A program made the translations under genes and the position numbers. Under the pieces are notes generated by a model. That model ran no database searches. It was given only the letters and a program-made list of their open reading frames with translations, and was not told the origin of the DNA. A stretch of 45,256 nt of DNA from an uncultured Bacteroidales bacterium (GTDB lineage Bacteria; Bacteroidota; Bacteroidia; Bacteroidales; UBA932): contig CAKUPC010000010.1 in the NCBI GenBank assembly GCA_934675095.1, positions 1 through 45,256 of the forward strand, given 5' to 3'. Position 1 is the stretch's first letter; each line of letters starts with the position of its first letter. Of this stretch, positions 16,177 through 23,825 are shown one piece after another.

Positions 16177-17085
16177 TTACCATTCGTAGCCGAACCTCTT
16201 CAGTTCCTTCTTGCTCTCCCTCCAGCCGTCATCGACCTTGACGAAGAGGTTGAGAAAGACCTTCTTCTGGAAGAAATCCTCCATGTCGATGCGTGCCTGC
16301 GTGCCGACCTTCTTCAGCATCGCGCCTCCCTTTCCGATGATGATTCCCTTCTGGGACTCCCTCATCACATAGATTACGGCGCTGATTTCATATCTCTCCT
16401 CGCCCTCCTTGAACTGCTCCACGACGACCTCGCAGCTGTACGGCACCTCCTGGGAATAGTTCAGGAAAATCTTCTCCCGGATAATCTCCGATGCGAAGAA
16501 TCGCAGGTTCTTGTCCGTGAACACATCCTTGTCATACCACGGCGGAGCAACGGGCAGTGCGGCGACAATCGCGTCATAGATGTTTTCGAGATTGAACCTT
16601 TCCTGTGCCGACGCCGGGAATATGGTCGCCTTCGGCAGCCTTTCCTTCCACCACGCCATCAGCTCCAGCACCTTTTCCTGCGTGCTTATGTCTATCTTGT
16701 TGATGACCAGCACAATCGGGCATTCGAGTCTCTGGAGCTTCGCAATCCACTCCTCGTTCTTGTCAGGCTTCTCCACGGTGTCCGTCACATAGAGGATGAT
16801 GTCCGCGTCGCCGATTGCCGTCTCCACGAAATTCATCATGCTCTCCTGCAGGCGGTAGTTCGGCTTCAGGATTCCCGGGGTGTCGGAATAGACAATCTGG
16901 TAGTCGTCCCCGTTCACTATTCCCATAATCCTGTGCCGCGTCGTCTGTGCCTTGGCCGTGACTATGGACAGCTTTTCACCGACAAGGGCGTTCATAAGAG
17001 TGGATTTGCCGACATTCGGATTCCCGATGATGTTGACAAATCCAGCCCTGTGCCTTGTGGTTACATTATTCTTGTTCTCGCTCAT
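16177..17085 (-). CDS. era: GTPase Era, 30S ribosome assembly factor
   Basis: The 302-residue Era binds 16S rRNA and couples small-subunit maturation to growth. GTPase motifs: G1 GNPNVGKS (21-28), the AQTTR switch I (46-50), G3 DTPG (68-71) and G4 NKID (129-132). The C-terminal KH domain is present (GIIIGKGGAMLKKVGTQAR, about 245-265). The length is normal. It sits 12 bases after the pseudouridine synthase gene and 16 before the parC-like gene, so this is a tight operon pairing ribosome biogenesis with a topoisomerase. Confidence 0.97.
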   Translation of the reverse strand: MSENKNNVTTRHRAGFVNIIGNPNVGKSTLMNALVGEKLSIVTAKAQTTRHRIMGIVNGDDYQIVYSDTPGILKPNYRLQESMMNFVETAIGDADIILYVTDTVEKPDKNEEWIAKLQRLECPIVLVINKIDISTQEKVLELMAWWKERLPKATIFPASAQERFNLENIYDAIVAALPVAPPWYDKDVFTDKNLRFFASEIIREKIFLNYSQEVPYSCEVVVEQFKEGEERYEISAVIYVMRESQKGIIIGKGGAMLKKVGTQARIDMEDFFQKKVFLNLFVKVDDGWRESKKELKRFGYEW

Positions 17086-17097
17086 GACTTGCGCGGA

Positions 17098-18558
17098 CTA
17101 AATGTACGCGCCCATCTTGAGGATATTGACCTCGCCCTCGGTGAGGTAGCGCCAGTCGCCCCTCTTGAGGTTCTTCTTGGTGAGGCCCGCGAAATAGACC
17201 CTGTCAAGCGCCTTCACGTCGTAGCCGAGCGATTCGAAGATGCGGCGGACGATGCGGTTCTTGCCGGAGTGGATTTCGATTCCTATCTTGCGGTGGTCGT
17301 TCTCCTCGATGTAGTCGAGGGCGTCAGCCGCGACATCTCCGTCTGAGAGAGTCACGCCTGAGAGAATCTTGTCGTAGTCCTCCTGCGAGAGGTCCTTGTC
17401 AAGCGAAACCTGATAGATTTTCTTCTTGTCGTATGCAGGGTGCGTGAGCCTTTCGGCAATCTCCCCGTCGTTGGTGAACATCAGCACTCCGGTGGTGTTC
17501 TTGTCGAGCCGTCCCACAGGGAATACCCTCGCGGTGCATTTCTTCAGAAGGTCCATCACGGTCTTCTCGGCGTGCGGGTCGGAAGTCGTGGTCACGAAGC
17601 CCTTGGGTTTGTTCATAACGATATAGACCTTCTCCTCGCCGTGAAGCCTCTCCCCGTTGAAGCGGACATCGTCCTTGGTGACGTTGATTTTCGTTCCGAG
17701 CTCGGTGACCACGCTTCCGTTGACGGTTACGCAGCCCGCGAGTATGAAGTTGTCGGCCTCGCGCCTTGAGCATATTCCGGAATTGGCGATGTACTTGTTC
17801 AGACGGCACTCCTCCTTGAACGGAATTGCCACGTTGTCGTTGTCGGACAGCCTCTCCTGCTCGAATTCCTTCCTCCTGTTAATCATCTGCCCGATTCCGC
17901 TCTCGTCCTCGGCGCGGAACATCGGCTTAGGTGCAGGACGCTTCTTGCCTCCTTTTGCTCCCGGCTTTGCCGCCTTCTTGAATCCCGGTTTCTTGTCTCC
18001 GTTGAATGAAGGCTTGCGGTTATCACCGTATGACGGCTTCCTGTTCTCGCCGAAACCGCGACGCTCTCCGGAAGGTCTCTCGCCGCCGAACGACGGCTTC
18101 CTGTCCCCGTAGGAACGACGCTCCCCGTAGTTGTTCTCGCCGTCTGCCTGGCGGAATTGCCTGCGCTCTCCGGAGTTTCCGTATGACGGTTTTCTGTCTC
18201 CGTAAGGTCTCCTTTCACCGCCGAACGAAGGCTTCCTGTCCCCGTAGGAACGGCGCTCTCCGTGACTGTTCTCGCCCTCTGCGGACGAGCGGTATGGCCT
18301 TGCCGGCCTGTCACCGTAGCTTCTTCTCTCCCCGTAAGGTTTTCTTTCTCCGTAAGGACGGCGTTCACCCCTCTCGGCGAAGGCCTCTCCGCTGTCCGAT
18401 GACGTGATGTACGGGCGGTCCTCCCTTTTGCCCGTGATGATGCGGCGGCGTCTCCCGCCATTCTCTGAATGTGACCTGTAAGGTCTTGATTCGTTGTTGC
18501 CGTACTCCCTACGGCCTTCAGTGCTGTGGTCGTTGCCACCTCTTTCGTTGTTCTCCAT
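17098..18558 (-). CDS. rluB: RluB/RsuA-type pseudouridine synthase with a long Arg/Gly/Tyr-rich N-terminal tail
   Basis: The 486-residue protein isomerises a uridine in ribosomal RNA. An S4 RNA-binding domain (CRLNKYIANSGICSRREADN) is followed by the catalytic domain with GRLDKNTTGVLMFTNDG, whose Asp is the nucleophile, and KKKIYQVSLDKDL. The first ~230 residues are low complexity and highly basic, with repeats such as GERRSYGDRKPSFGGERRPY that are repeated at DNA level as well. The tail is probably disordered and RNA-binding. Tails like this are common in Bacteroidota homologues. It is the first gene of the rluB-era-parC operon. Confidence 0.92.
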   Translation of the reverse strand: MENNERGGNDHSTEGRREYGNNESRPYRSHSENGGRRRRIITGKREDRPYITSSDSGEAFAERGERRPYGERKPYGERRSYGDRPARPYRSSAEGENSHGERRSYGDRKPSFGGERRPYGDRKPSYGNSGERRQFRQADGENNYGERRSYGDRKPSFGGERPSGERRGFGENRKPSYGDNRKPSFNGDKKPGFKKAAKPGAKGGKKRPAPKPMFRAEDESGIGQMINRRKEFEQERLSDNDNVAIPFKEECRLNKYIANSGICSRREADNFILAGCVTVNGSVVTELGTKINVTKDDVRFNGERLHGEEKVYIVMNKPKGFVTTTSDPHAEKTVMDLLKKCTARVFPVGRLDKNTTGVLMFTNDGEIAERLTHPAYDKKKIYQVSLDKDLSQEDYDKILSGVTLSDGDVAADALDYIEENDHRKIGIEIHSGKNRIVRRIFESLGYDVKALDRVYFAGLTKKNLKRGDWRYLTEGEVNILKMGAYI

Positions 18559-18626
18559 TTTCTTTGCCTTTCCGGCGTTTAAAGATTAAATATTCCTGAC
18601 TTCACGTCAGCCTGATATGATTTGTT

Positions 18627-19421
18627 CTATTTTAATTTAAATATATATGTAATCGTTCCGTATTGCTTCATCTTCGTCACGTCCGTGGTCTTCGAGAACC
18701 TCGCCTCCATCGCCGCGTTCCGTGCCGCGTTCCACAGAGTCTTGTCCGTGACGGTCGTCCCGTCGGCTCCCGGTATCGCCTCGATGACCTTGCCGTTCTG
18801 ATCGACCGCTATCCTGACAACGACCGTGCCTTCCTTCTGGATGTTGTAGGCCGGCCGTGCAAGATGCCCGACCACGCTGCGTCCCTCAAGCCTCGCGTTC
18901 GGCTCTCCGGAAATCTTCCCGCGTTCCACATTTCCGCTCGCGTGCCCTGTCTCCAGCTCGTCGCTTGCGGTGTGTGCGCTCTGCGGCGCGAGCGTGTCCT
19001 TCGCCTCCGGATTGTCCGCGGCATGGAACAGCGCCCTTCTGTTTATCTCCTTCTCGCGTTTAGGCTCGTTCACCTCCACGTCCCCGTCCGGCCCTACGGT
19101 AGCCTCCTGCGCGACATTCTGTTTCTTCCCCTCCATCTGTGCCTTCGACATCTTCACCGTCTCGTCCGGTCTTGTCCTGTCAGGCTCCGGCGACTTTACC
19201 CGTGTCCGGCTCCATCTTCTCTCGGGCTTCACCTCCTCGACCTCCGGGTCGTCAAAATCAATCAGAATCTCCTCCCTCTCCGGAGGCGGCGGGTCCAGAT
19301 ATGTCATTCCGGCAAAGCACGCGCAGGACAACGCCACAGCATGCACCGCCACCGTCAGCCCTATTCCGGCCGCCCGCGACAGCTTCCTCTGCTTTTCCCT
19401 GTCCTGCTTGTACTCTTCCAT
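18627..19421 (-). CDS. tonB: TonB energy-transducing protein
   Basis: The 264-residue periplasm-spanning protein transmits proton-motive force from ExbB/ExbD to outer-membrane receptors. It has a cytoplasmic KQRKLSRA segment and one transmembrane helix (about 17-40, AAGIGLTVAVHAVALSCACF). A Pro/Glu/Lys-rich spacer follows, starting YLDPPPPEREE. The C-terminal TonB domain (about 185-264) contains GTVVVRIAVDQNGKVIEA and AAMEARFSK. It starts one base after the exbD stop, so it is translationally linked. Confidence 0.9.
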   Translation of the reverse strand: MEEYKQDREKQRKLSRAAGIGLTVAVHAVALSCACFAGMTYLDPPPPEREEILIDFDDPEVEEVKPERRWSRTRVKSPEPDRTRPDETVKMSKAQMEGKKQNVAQEATVGPDGDVEVNEPKREKEINRRALFHAADNPEAKDTLAPQSAHTASDELETGHASGNVERGKISGEPNARLEGRSVVGHLARPAYNIQKEGTVVVRIAVDQNGKVIEAIPGADGTTVTDKTLWNAARNAAMEARFSKTTDVTKMKQYGTITYIFKLK

Positions 19422-19422
19422 T

Positions 19423-19833
19423 CTATTCTGGCTGTGTTGCCATTATCACTTTATAATGATTGCGTTTCGCAATGTTCATCACCTGCACCACTTCCTTGAT
19501 CGGAACCGTCTCGTCCGCATAAATCGAGAAAGTCGGGTCGTCCTCGCCCTGGAGCAGGTCAATCAGGTCGTCCTCCACCTCGCCGAACGGAACCGGGTTC
19601 CTGTCCCCGTTTATATGATAGGTGTAGTCCCCGTTCCCGTGGTCGGCAATCGAAACGCTCACCGTGGCCTTCGCCGACACCTGTCCCGTGCTCTTCGGGA
19701 GCAGGAGCTTCAGCGCGTTCGGACTTATCAGCGTCGATGTGACCAGAAAGAATATGAGGAGCAGGAACACGATATCCGTCATCGACGACATCGAGAATCC
19801 CGAATCCACCTTTGTTGTTCTCCTTATAGCCAT
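19423..19833 (-). CDS. exbD: ExbD/TolR biopolymer transport protein
   Basis: The 136-residue inner-membrane protein has one N-terminal transmembrane helix with the conserved Asp of the proton channel (SMTDIVFLLLIFFLVTSTL, about 17-35), and the periplasmic domain KLLLPKSTGQ...SIYADETVPIKEV. It works with ExbB and TonB in energising TonB-dependent import. It lies 44 bases after exbB and immediately before tonB. Confidence 0.94.
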   Translation of the reverse strand: MAIRRTTKVDSGFSMSSMTDIVFLLLIFFLVTSTLISPNALKLLLPKSTGQVSAKATVSVSIADHGNGDYTYHINGDRNPVPFGEVEDDLIDLLQGEDDPTFSIYADETVPIKEVVQVMNIAKRNHYKVIMATQPE

Positions 19834-19877
19834 ATTCTCTAAAGTATCTGTATTCTCAAAATATCAGTCGCTTACCT

Positions 19878-20591
19878 TTATTTCTCGCTCTCCGCAGGCT
19901 CGTGAAGAAGGTCCATGAAGTCAATCGTGACGGACTCCATCTTGAACACGAGGTTTGAAATCTGCGAGGTCAGGTAGTTGTAGGCGAAATATGCGAGGAT
20001 TCCGACGACGAGACCACCGACGGTCGTCACCATCGCCTCGTAAATACCTCCGGCGAGCAGCGATATGTCGATGTTGCTGCCTGCGGTGGACATATTGAAG
20101 AATGCCCGGATCATTCCGGTCACCGTTCCGAGGAATCCTATCATAGGCGCGCCGCCGGCGATTGTCGCCAGCATAGGCAGCCCCTTCTCAAGCCTTGCAA
20201 CCTCGACGCTGCCCATGTTCTCGACGGCAGTCTGAATGTCCTGGAGCGGTCTTCCGATTCTTTCGATTCCCTTCTCGACAAGCCTTGCCGACGGAGTGTC
20301 ATATTTCTGGCACAGCGAAACCGCCGACTTTATCTTTCCCTCATGAATGAGATCCCGGATTTCATTCATGAAGTTCTTTTCCACCTTCCCGGCCTTGTGA
20401 ATCATCCACCATTTGCTCGCGAAGATATAGACCGCCACGATTGAGAGCAGAAGCAGCACAATCATCAGCCATCCGCCGGCCTTCGCCAGTTCGAAGTAAG
20501 ACATCTTCACCTCCTGCTGTACAGGAGCCGCCACGACCTCCGAAACCGTAGCCGCCGTGTCCGCAATGCTCTGAAGTAAGCTTAATGACAT
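19878..20591 (-). CDS. exbB: ExbB/TolQ/MotA-type proton channel subunit
   Basis: The 237-residue membrane protein has three helices: GGWLMIVLLLLSIVAVYIFA near the N-terminus, then the MotA/TolQ/ExbB region GLPMLATIAGGAPMIGFLGT with the conserved GTVTGMI turn, and TTVGGLVVGILAYFAYNYL. It forms the proton-driven motor with ExbD for TonB-dependent uptake. It heads the exbB-exbD-tonB operon. A TATCTTTG -7 box lies about 45 bases upstream. Confidence 0.95.
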   Translation of the reverse strand: MSLSLLQSIADTAATVSEVVAAPVQQEVKMSYFELAKAGGWLMIVLLLLSIVAVYIFASKWWMIHKAGKVEKNFMNEIRDLIHEGKIKSAVSLCQKYDTPSARLVEKGIERIGRPLQDIQTAVENMGSVEVARLEKGLPMLATIAGGAPMIGFLGTVTGMIRAFFNMSTAGSNIDISLLAGGIYEAMVTTVGGLVVGILAYFAYNYLTSQISNLVFKMESVTIDFMDLLHEPAESEK

Positions 20592-20634
20592 ATCCCTTAA
20601 ATTTTAAATTTTTTCAAAAATTCCAAATAACCTG

Positions 20635-20642
20635 CAAAGATA
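20635..20642 (-). promoter_or_regulatory. Bacteroidota -7 box for exbB
   Basis: On the minus strand TATCTTTG matches TAnnTTTG, about 45 bases before the exbB start. I do not see a good -33 box. Confidence 0.5.
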
Positions 20643-20688
20643 CAAATTTTCTCGAAATCTTGCCGATGAAAGTTACGGCATCGCGCCA

Positions 20689-21816
20689 TCACAGTAGCCA
20701 TTCAGTCCAGTTGTCGGGAGTGACGATGGCGGTCTGCTCGACGTCATAGGTTTCAAGGAATGCTTGGGGCAATTTAGTTGAGGCTTTTTTCGGGTTGAAC
20801 TTCATCTCGAATAAGGTGAAGCGTCCGTCTTTCTCTTCTACATAGTCAATTTCCTGCTGCTGGGTGGTGCGCCAGAAATAGCTTTTCGCTAAATTCCCGG
20901 CATAATGATTCTGTTTCATCCGTTCTCCTATCACAAAGTTCTCCCACAGCGCTCCTGTGTCCTGACGCATGGAGAGGGGGGCGAAGTTCTGAAGAATTGC
21001 GTTACGGATGCCGTTGTCGTAGAAATATATCTTCTTGCTTTTTTTTAGTTCTGTCCGCAGGTTACGGCTGAATCCGTTGAGGCGAAACACGACGAAACAC
21101 TTTTCCAGCAGGTCAATGTATTTCTCCACTGTCTTGTTGTCCGTTCCTATGGTCTGGGCGAGTTCGTTGTAGGACACTTCGGATGACAGCTGCAGGGCGA
21201 GGGCGATCAGAAGCTTTTCGAGCAGGGCGGGTCTGCGGATGTCCTCTATGGCAAGCAGATCTTTATATAGGTAGCTCCCTGCGATGTCCATCAATATCTT
21301 CTTCGATTCTTCCGGGCGGGAGAAAACTTCCGGATATGATCCGTAAATCAGTCTCTGTTCAAGAGTCTGTCTGACAGGGAGCAGTCCTTCTGATGCACAA
21401 ATCTCTGCGGATGAAATTGGAAAAAGCTGATACTCAAATTTCCTGCCTGTCAGAGGCTCATTCAATTTGTTCCTGAGTTCAAATGAAGATGAACCGGTGA
21501 CAAGCAGCTGAATGTCGGGAAAATTGTCAACTATGCGCTTCAGTGTCATTCCGATTCCCGGAACCGACTGGGCCTCGTCAATCATCACAATCTTGTTATT
21601 TCCGATGAGCAGCTTCAAGTCCGATGTACCGGCATCCGTCAGCAGAGTCCTGACTTCGGGCTCGTCACAATTCATTCGGAGAACAGGCTCGTCGCGGTGC
21701 TCCAGAAGCATCTTGAACAAAGTGCTTTTCCCGACCTGCCTGGCTCCGATGACAATGATCGCCTTTCCTTGAAACATGTCATTCTCTATCACGTCCTGTA
21801 AAGTGCGCCTTATCAT
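20689..21816 (-). CDS. AAA ATPase with DUF4143 and C-terminal nuclease-like fold
   Basis: The 375-residue protein has Walker A GARQVGKST (24-32) and Walker B IVMIDEAQ (D80, E81), then RLNGFSRNLRTELKKSKKIYF and DTGALWENFVIGERM. This is the AAA_14 plus DUF4143 layout. Near the C-terminus QEIDYVEEKDGRFTLFEMKF shows the D...E-x-K spacing of PD-(D/E)XK nucleases. Such genes are numerous in Bacteroidota and behave like mobile accessory genes with unknown function. It is an isolated gene with an inverted-repeat array just upstream. Confidence 0.85.
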   Translation of the reverse strand: MIRRTLQDVIENDMFQGKAIIVIGARQVGKSTLFKMLLEHRDEPVLRMNCDEPEVRTLLTDAGTSDLKLLIGNNKIVMIDEAQSVPGIGMTLKRIVDNFPDIQLLVTGSSSFELRNKLNEPLTGRKFEYQLFPISSAEICASEGLLPVRQTLEQRLIYGSYPEVFSRPEESKKILMDIAGSYLYKDLLAIEDIRRPALLEKLLIALALQLSSEVSYNELAQTIGTDNKTVEKYIDLLEKCFVVFRLNGFSRNLRTELKKSKKIYFYDNGIRNAILQNFAPLSMRQDTGALWENFVIGERMKQNHYAGNLAKSYFWRTTQQQEIDYVEEKDGRFTLFEMKFNPKKASTKLPQAFLETYDVEQTAIVTPDNWTEWLL

Positions 21817-21856
21817 ATCCTTATGATTTTAATTGTTGTAGCAAAGGTAAGTAATC

Positions 21857-21924
21857 GGGACTATAATCCCAAATTTTATGTGAATTTTGGGATTACAATC
21901 CTAAAATTAAGCATAATTTTGGGG
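21857..21924. repeat. Inverted-repeat array upstream of the first AAA ATPase
   Basis: GGGACTATAATCCC (21857-21870) and GGGATTACAATCCT (21889-21902) are dyads 32 bp apart, and a third GGGG half-site follows about 32 bp further (21921-21924). AATTTTGGG-like sequence is shared between units. The array ends about 40 bases upstream of the ATPase start. Confidence 0.65.
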
Positions 21925-22043
21925 TTGATGATGTAAATCCGAAATCATCGCAAATGCAATACCTGCTTTCACAGTTGGCATAAAAGAGAATCGCGCTTGA
22001 TTCACACCGAGCGCGATTCAAATTCTAACCTAAAACTTAACCT

Positions 22044-22112
22044 ATGAAAAAACTATTCGATGGGATTCATTTGCAATGTCTGTGCCAAAACTGTGAAAAA
22101 TTGCTAAAATAA
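22044..22112 (+). CDS. Possible 22-residue peptide, uncertain
   Basis: ATG at 22044 with a complete frame of 22 codons ending in TAA: MKKLFDGIHLQCLCQNCEKL and two more residues (L, K). It follows AACCTAAAACTTAACCT and the 10-bp hairpin, and its 3' half overlaps the right arm of the long inverted repeat. Three cysteines are clustered. No Shine-Dalgarno sequence is obvious. It could be a leader peptide, a tiny protein, or chance within a structured RNA. Confidence 0.2.
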   Translation: MKKLFDGIHLQCLCQNCEKLLK

Positions 22113-22185
22113 ACGAAAATCTGCGTTTTTTCTTGAAACTAGTGTGATCTTTCCGAATAATGGCAAGAAAAATCGCGTTTCATTT

Positions 22186-22878
22186 TCAGAAACGGCTGAT
22201 GATGCGGGGCACATCCATTATTGATTCGGCTTCAAAGACCCTGTCGGAGTCCGGCATCTCGGCGAACTCGTGCGCCCAGACCATCTCGTGCGGGACATGA
22301 ATCGCGCGGCCTCCGATCTCAATCACCGGGACGATGTCCGACTTGACCGAGTTGCCGACCATCACCAGTTCTTCGGGGGAGAGGTCGAACTTGCGGCAGA
22401 GTTCGAGATAGTTTCTCCTGTCCTTGTTCTCCAGCACCTCGATGTGGTGGAAGTAGCCGTCGAGCCCGCACTGGCGGTACTTGCCCATCTGCTCCGTCAG
22501 GTCGCCCTTCGTCGCCACGGCCATCTCCCAGCCCATTCCGCGCACGGCCTCAAGAGTCCGCTCCACTCCTTCTATTATATGGAGCTCATGGAAGGCGAGT
22601 TCCGTGATGATTTTCTTTATTCCATAATATATCTCCTTACGCAGATTTCCGCCGCAGAGCTCGACTGCCGTGTCCGTCATTCCGAGCATATAGGTCTTGG
22701 AACCGTAGCCGAAGAGGGGGATGTTTGCCTCCTGCTTTTCCCAGAGAGTCTGCTGTATGGCTTCCGCCTCGGCGTCCTTGTTCAGGAGCCCGGCAAATTC
22801 CTTTTCAGCGTTTCTGAAATAGCCCTCGTTTTCCCAGAGCGTGTCATCGGCGTCGAAAAAGATTATTTTTCTCGTCAT
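22186..22878 (-). CDS. HAD-superfamily hydrolase
   Basis: The 230-residue cytoplasmic phosphatase has motif I DADDTLW (D9 nucleophile, D11 acid/base), motif II VATKGD (T123), a Lys at about 152, and motif IV GNSVKSD (175-181). A helical cap lies between motifs I and II. It resembles YjjG-like or phosphoglycolate-phosphatase-like HADs; the substrate cannot be inferred. It follows the peptidyl-prolyl isomerase gene by 18 bases and is probably co-transcribed from the promoter near 23703. Confidence 0.88.
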   Translation of the reverse strand: MTRKIIFFDADDTLWENEGYFRNAEKEFAGLLNKDAEAEAIQQTLWEKQEANIPLFGYGSKTYMLGMTDTAVELCGGNLRKEIYYGIKKIITELAFHELHIIEGVERTLEAVRGMGWEMAVATKGDLTEQMGKYRQCGLDGYFHHIEVLENKDRRNYLELCRKFDLSPEELVMVGNSVKSDIVPVIEIGGRAIHVPHEMVWAHEFAEMPDSDRVFEAESIMDVPRIISRF

Positions 22879-22896
22879 TTCCTTTCCTCCCGCCGC

Positions 22897-23652
22897 TTAG
22901 TCTTCAACTTTTGTTTCCGCCGCAGTGCTGTCGGCATTCTGAAACGCGGGGCTCTCCGTTTTCGCGAGGCTGTCGGCCGCCTGAACTCCGGCGCTGTCGG
23001 CAGGTTCCTCCTGCGGCGTCTCGACCGGCCTTATCGTGATGATGCGTATGTCATTCACCGGCCTGTCCCTCCTGTCCGTCGGCGCGGCGGCAATCCTGTC
23101 TATGACGTCCAGGCCGTCGATTGTCTCTCCGAACACGGTATATTGCCCGTCGAGGTGTATGCAGTTCATCTCGTCCTGGACTATGTAGAACTGCGAGCCG
23201 CTTGAGGACTTGCGCGGATTGGCGACATCACCGCGCCGCGCGGCGGCGAGCGCTCCCTTCTTATGGTAGTATTCGTTCACGAACTCCGCGGGAATGGTGT
23301 AGTCCGGACCGCCCTGCCCGTAGAGCTCGGTCTTGGAGCTGTCGCGGGTGTAGGGGTCGCCCGTCTGAATCATGAAGCCGTTGATGACCCTGTGGAAGAG
23401 CAGGCTGTCATAGTAGTGCTCGCTCACGAGCTTGCAGAAATTGTCCCTGTGCCTTGGGGTCTTGCTGTAGAGTTTCACACGGATTGTTCCCTCCGTCGTG
23501 ACGATGTCGAATTCCGGTTCGCTGTTCTGTACCATAATTATACTGTCTTTCTGTTCTTCCGCAACTTTTTTTCCGCCTTTGCGATTGCCGCATGAGGCAG
23601 CACATAAGCATATAGTTATGGCTGCCGCTAAAATGAATCCCGTTCTTCTCAT
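22897..23652 (-). CDS. Cyclophilin-type peptidyl-prolyl isomerase lipoprotein
   Basis: The 251-residue protein is read from the ATG at 23652; the upstream extension is non-coding. It has a lipoprotein signal (MRRTGFILAAAITICLCAASC, C21), so it acts in the periplasm or at the outer membrane. The cyclophilin core includes TPRHRDNFCKLV, FHRVINGFMIQTGD, GSQFYIVQ and LDGQYTVFGETIDGLDVID, with the catalytic Arg in FHRV. It catalyses cis/trans proline isomerisation during folding. The C-terminal tail is Ala/Glu-rich. It is the first gene of a two-gene operon with the HAD hydrolase. Confidence 0.92.
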   Translation of the reverse strand: MRRTGFILAAAITICLCAASCGNRKGGKKVAEEQKDSIIMVQNSEPEFDIVTTEGTIRVKLYSKTPRHRDNFCKLVSEHYYDSLLFHRVINGFMIQTGDPYTRDSSKTELYGQGGPDYTIPAEFVNEYYHKKGALAAARRGDVANPRKSSSGSQFYIVQDEMNCIHLDGQYTVFGETIDGLDVIDRIAAAPTDRRDRPVNDIRIITIRPVETPQEEPADSAGVQAADSLAKTESPAFQNADSTAAETKVED

Positions 23653-23702
23653 ATATGGCCTTATGATTTGCGCGGAGGGACTGTCCTCCGGATTTTGACG
23701 TG

Positions 23703-23732
23703 CAAAGTTAGAAAAAACCATTTGCTCCGCAA
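23703..23732 (-). promoter_or_regulatory. Promoter for the peptidyl-prolyl isomerase/HAD operon
   Basis: On the minus strand a TTG box (23730-23732) is separated by 19 bases from TAACTTTG (23703-23710), a good match to the Bacteroidota -33/-7 consensus. It is about 50 bases before the start codon. Confidence 0.6.
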
Positions 23733-23740
23733 GGGGTGGC

Positions 23741-23773
23741 TTGTTAAAAATATATAAAAATTGACTAATTTTG
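23741..23773 (+). promoter_or_regulatory. Promoter for the flippase gene
   Basis: TTG (23741-23743), 22 bases, then TAATTTTG (23766-23773), matching TAnnTTTG. It lies about 50 bases before the flippase start, divergent from the isomerase promoter. Confidence 0.55.
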
Positions 23774-23825
23774 CGCCGATGAAAAGAATGCTTCGGCTAT
23801 ATATTATATATAGGTATATGTCATA

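Larger units (their letters stand above)
21817..22185. other. 369-base intergenic region between ATPase and HAD genes
   Basis: No convincing gene on either strand. It holds the dyad array near the ATPase start. On + there is a perfect 10-bp hairpin: GAATCGCGCT at 21988-21997 with its complement at 22010-22019, loop 12 nt. A 14-bp closing stem has a 2-nt bulge: TTTCACAGTTGGCA at 21967-21980 with TGCCAAAACTGTGAAA at 22083-22098. A 22-codon frame (22044-22112) lies inside. AT-rich sequence follows to the HAD stop codon. Confidence 0.6.
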
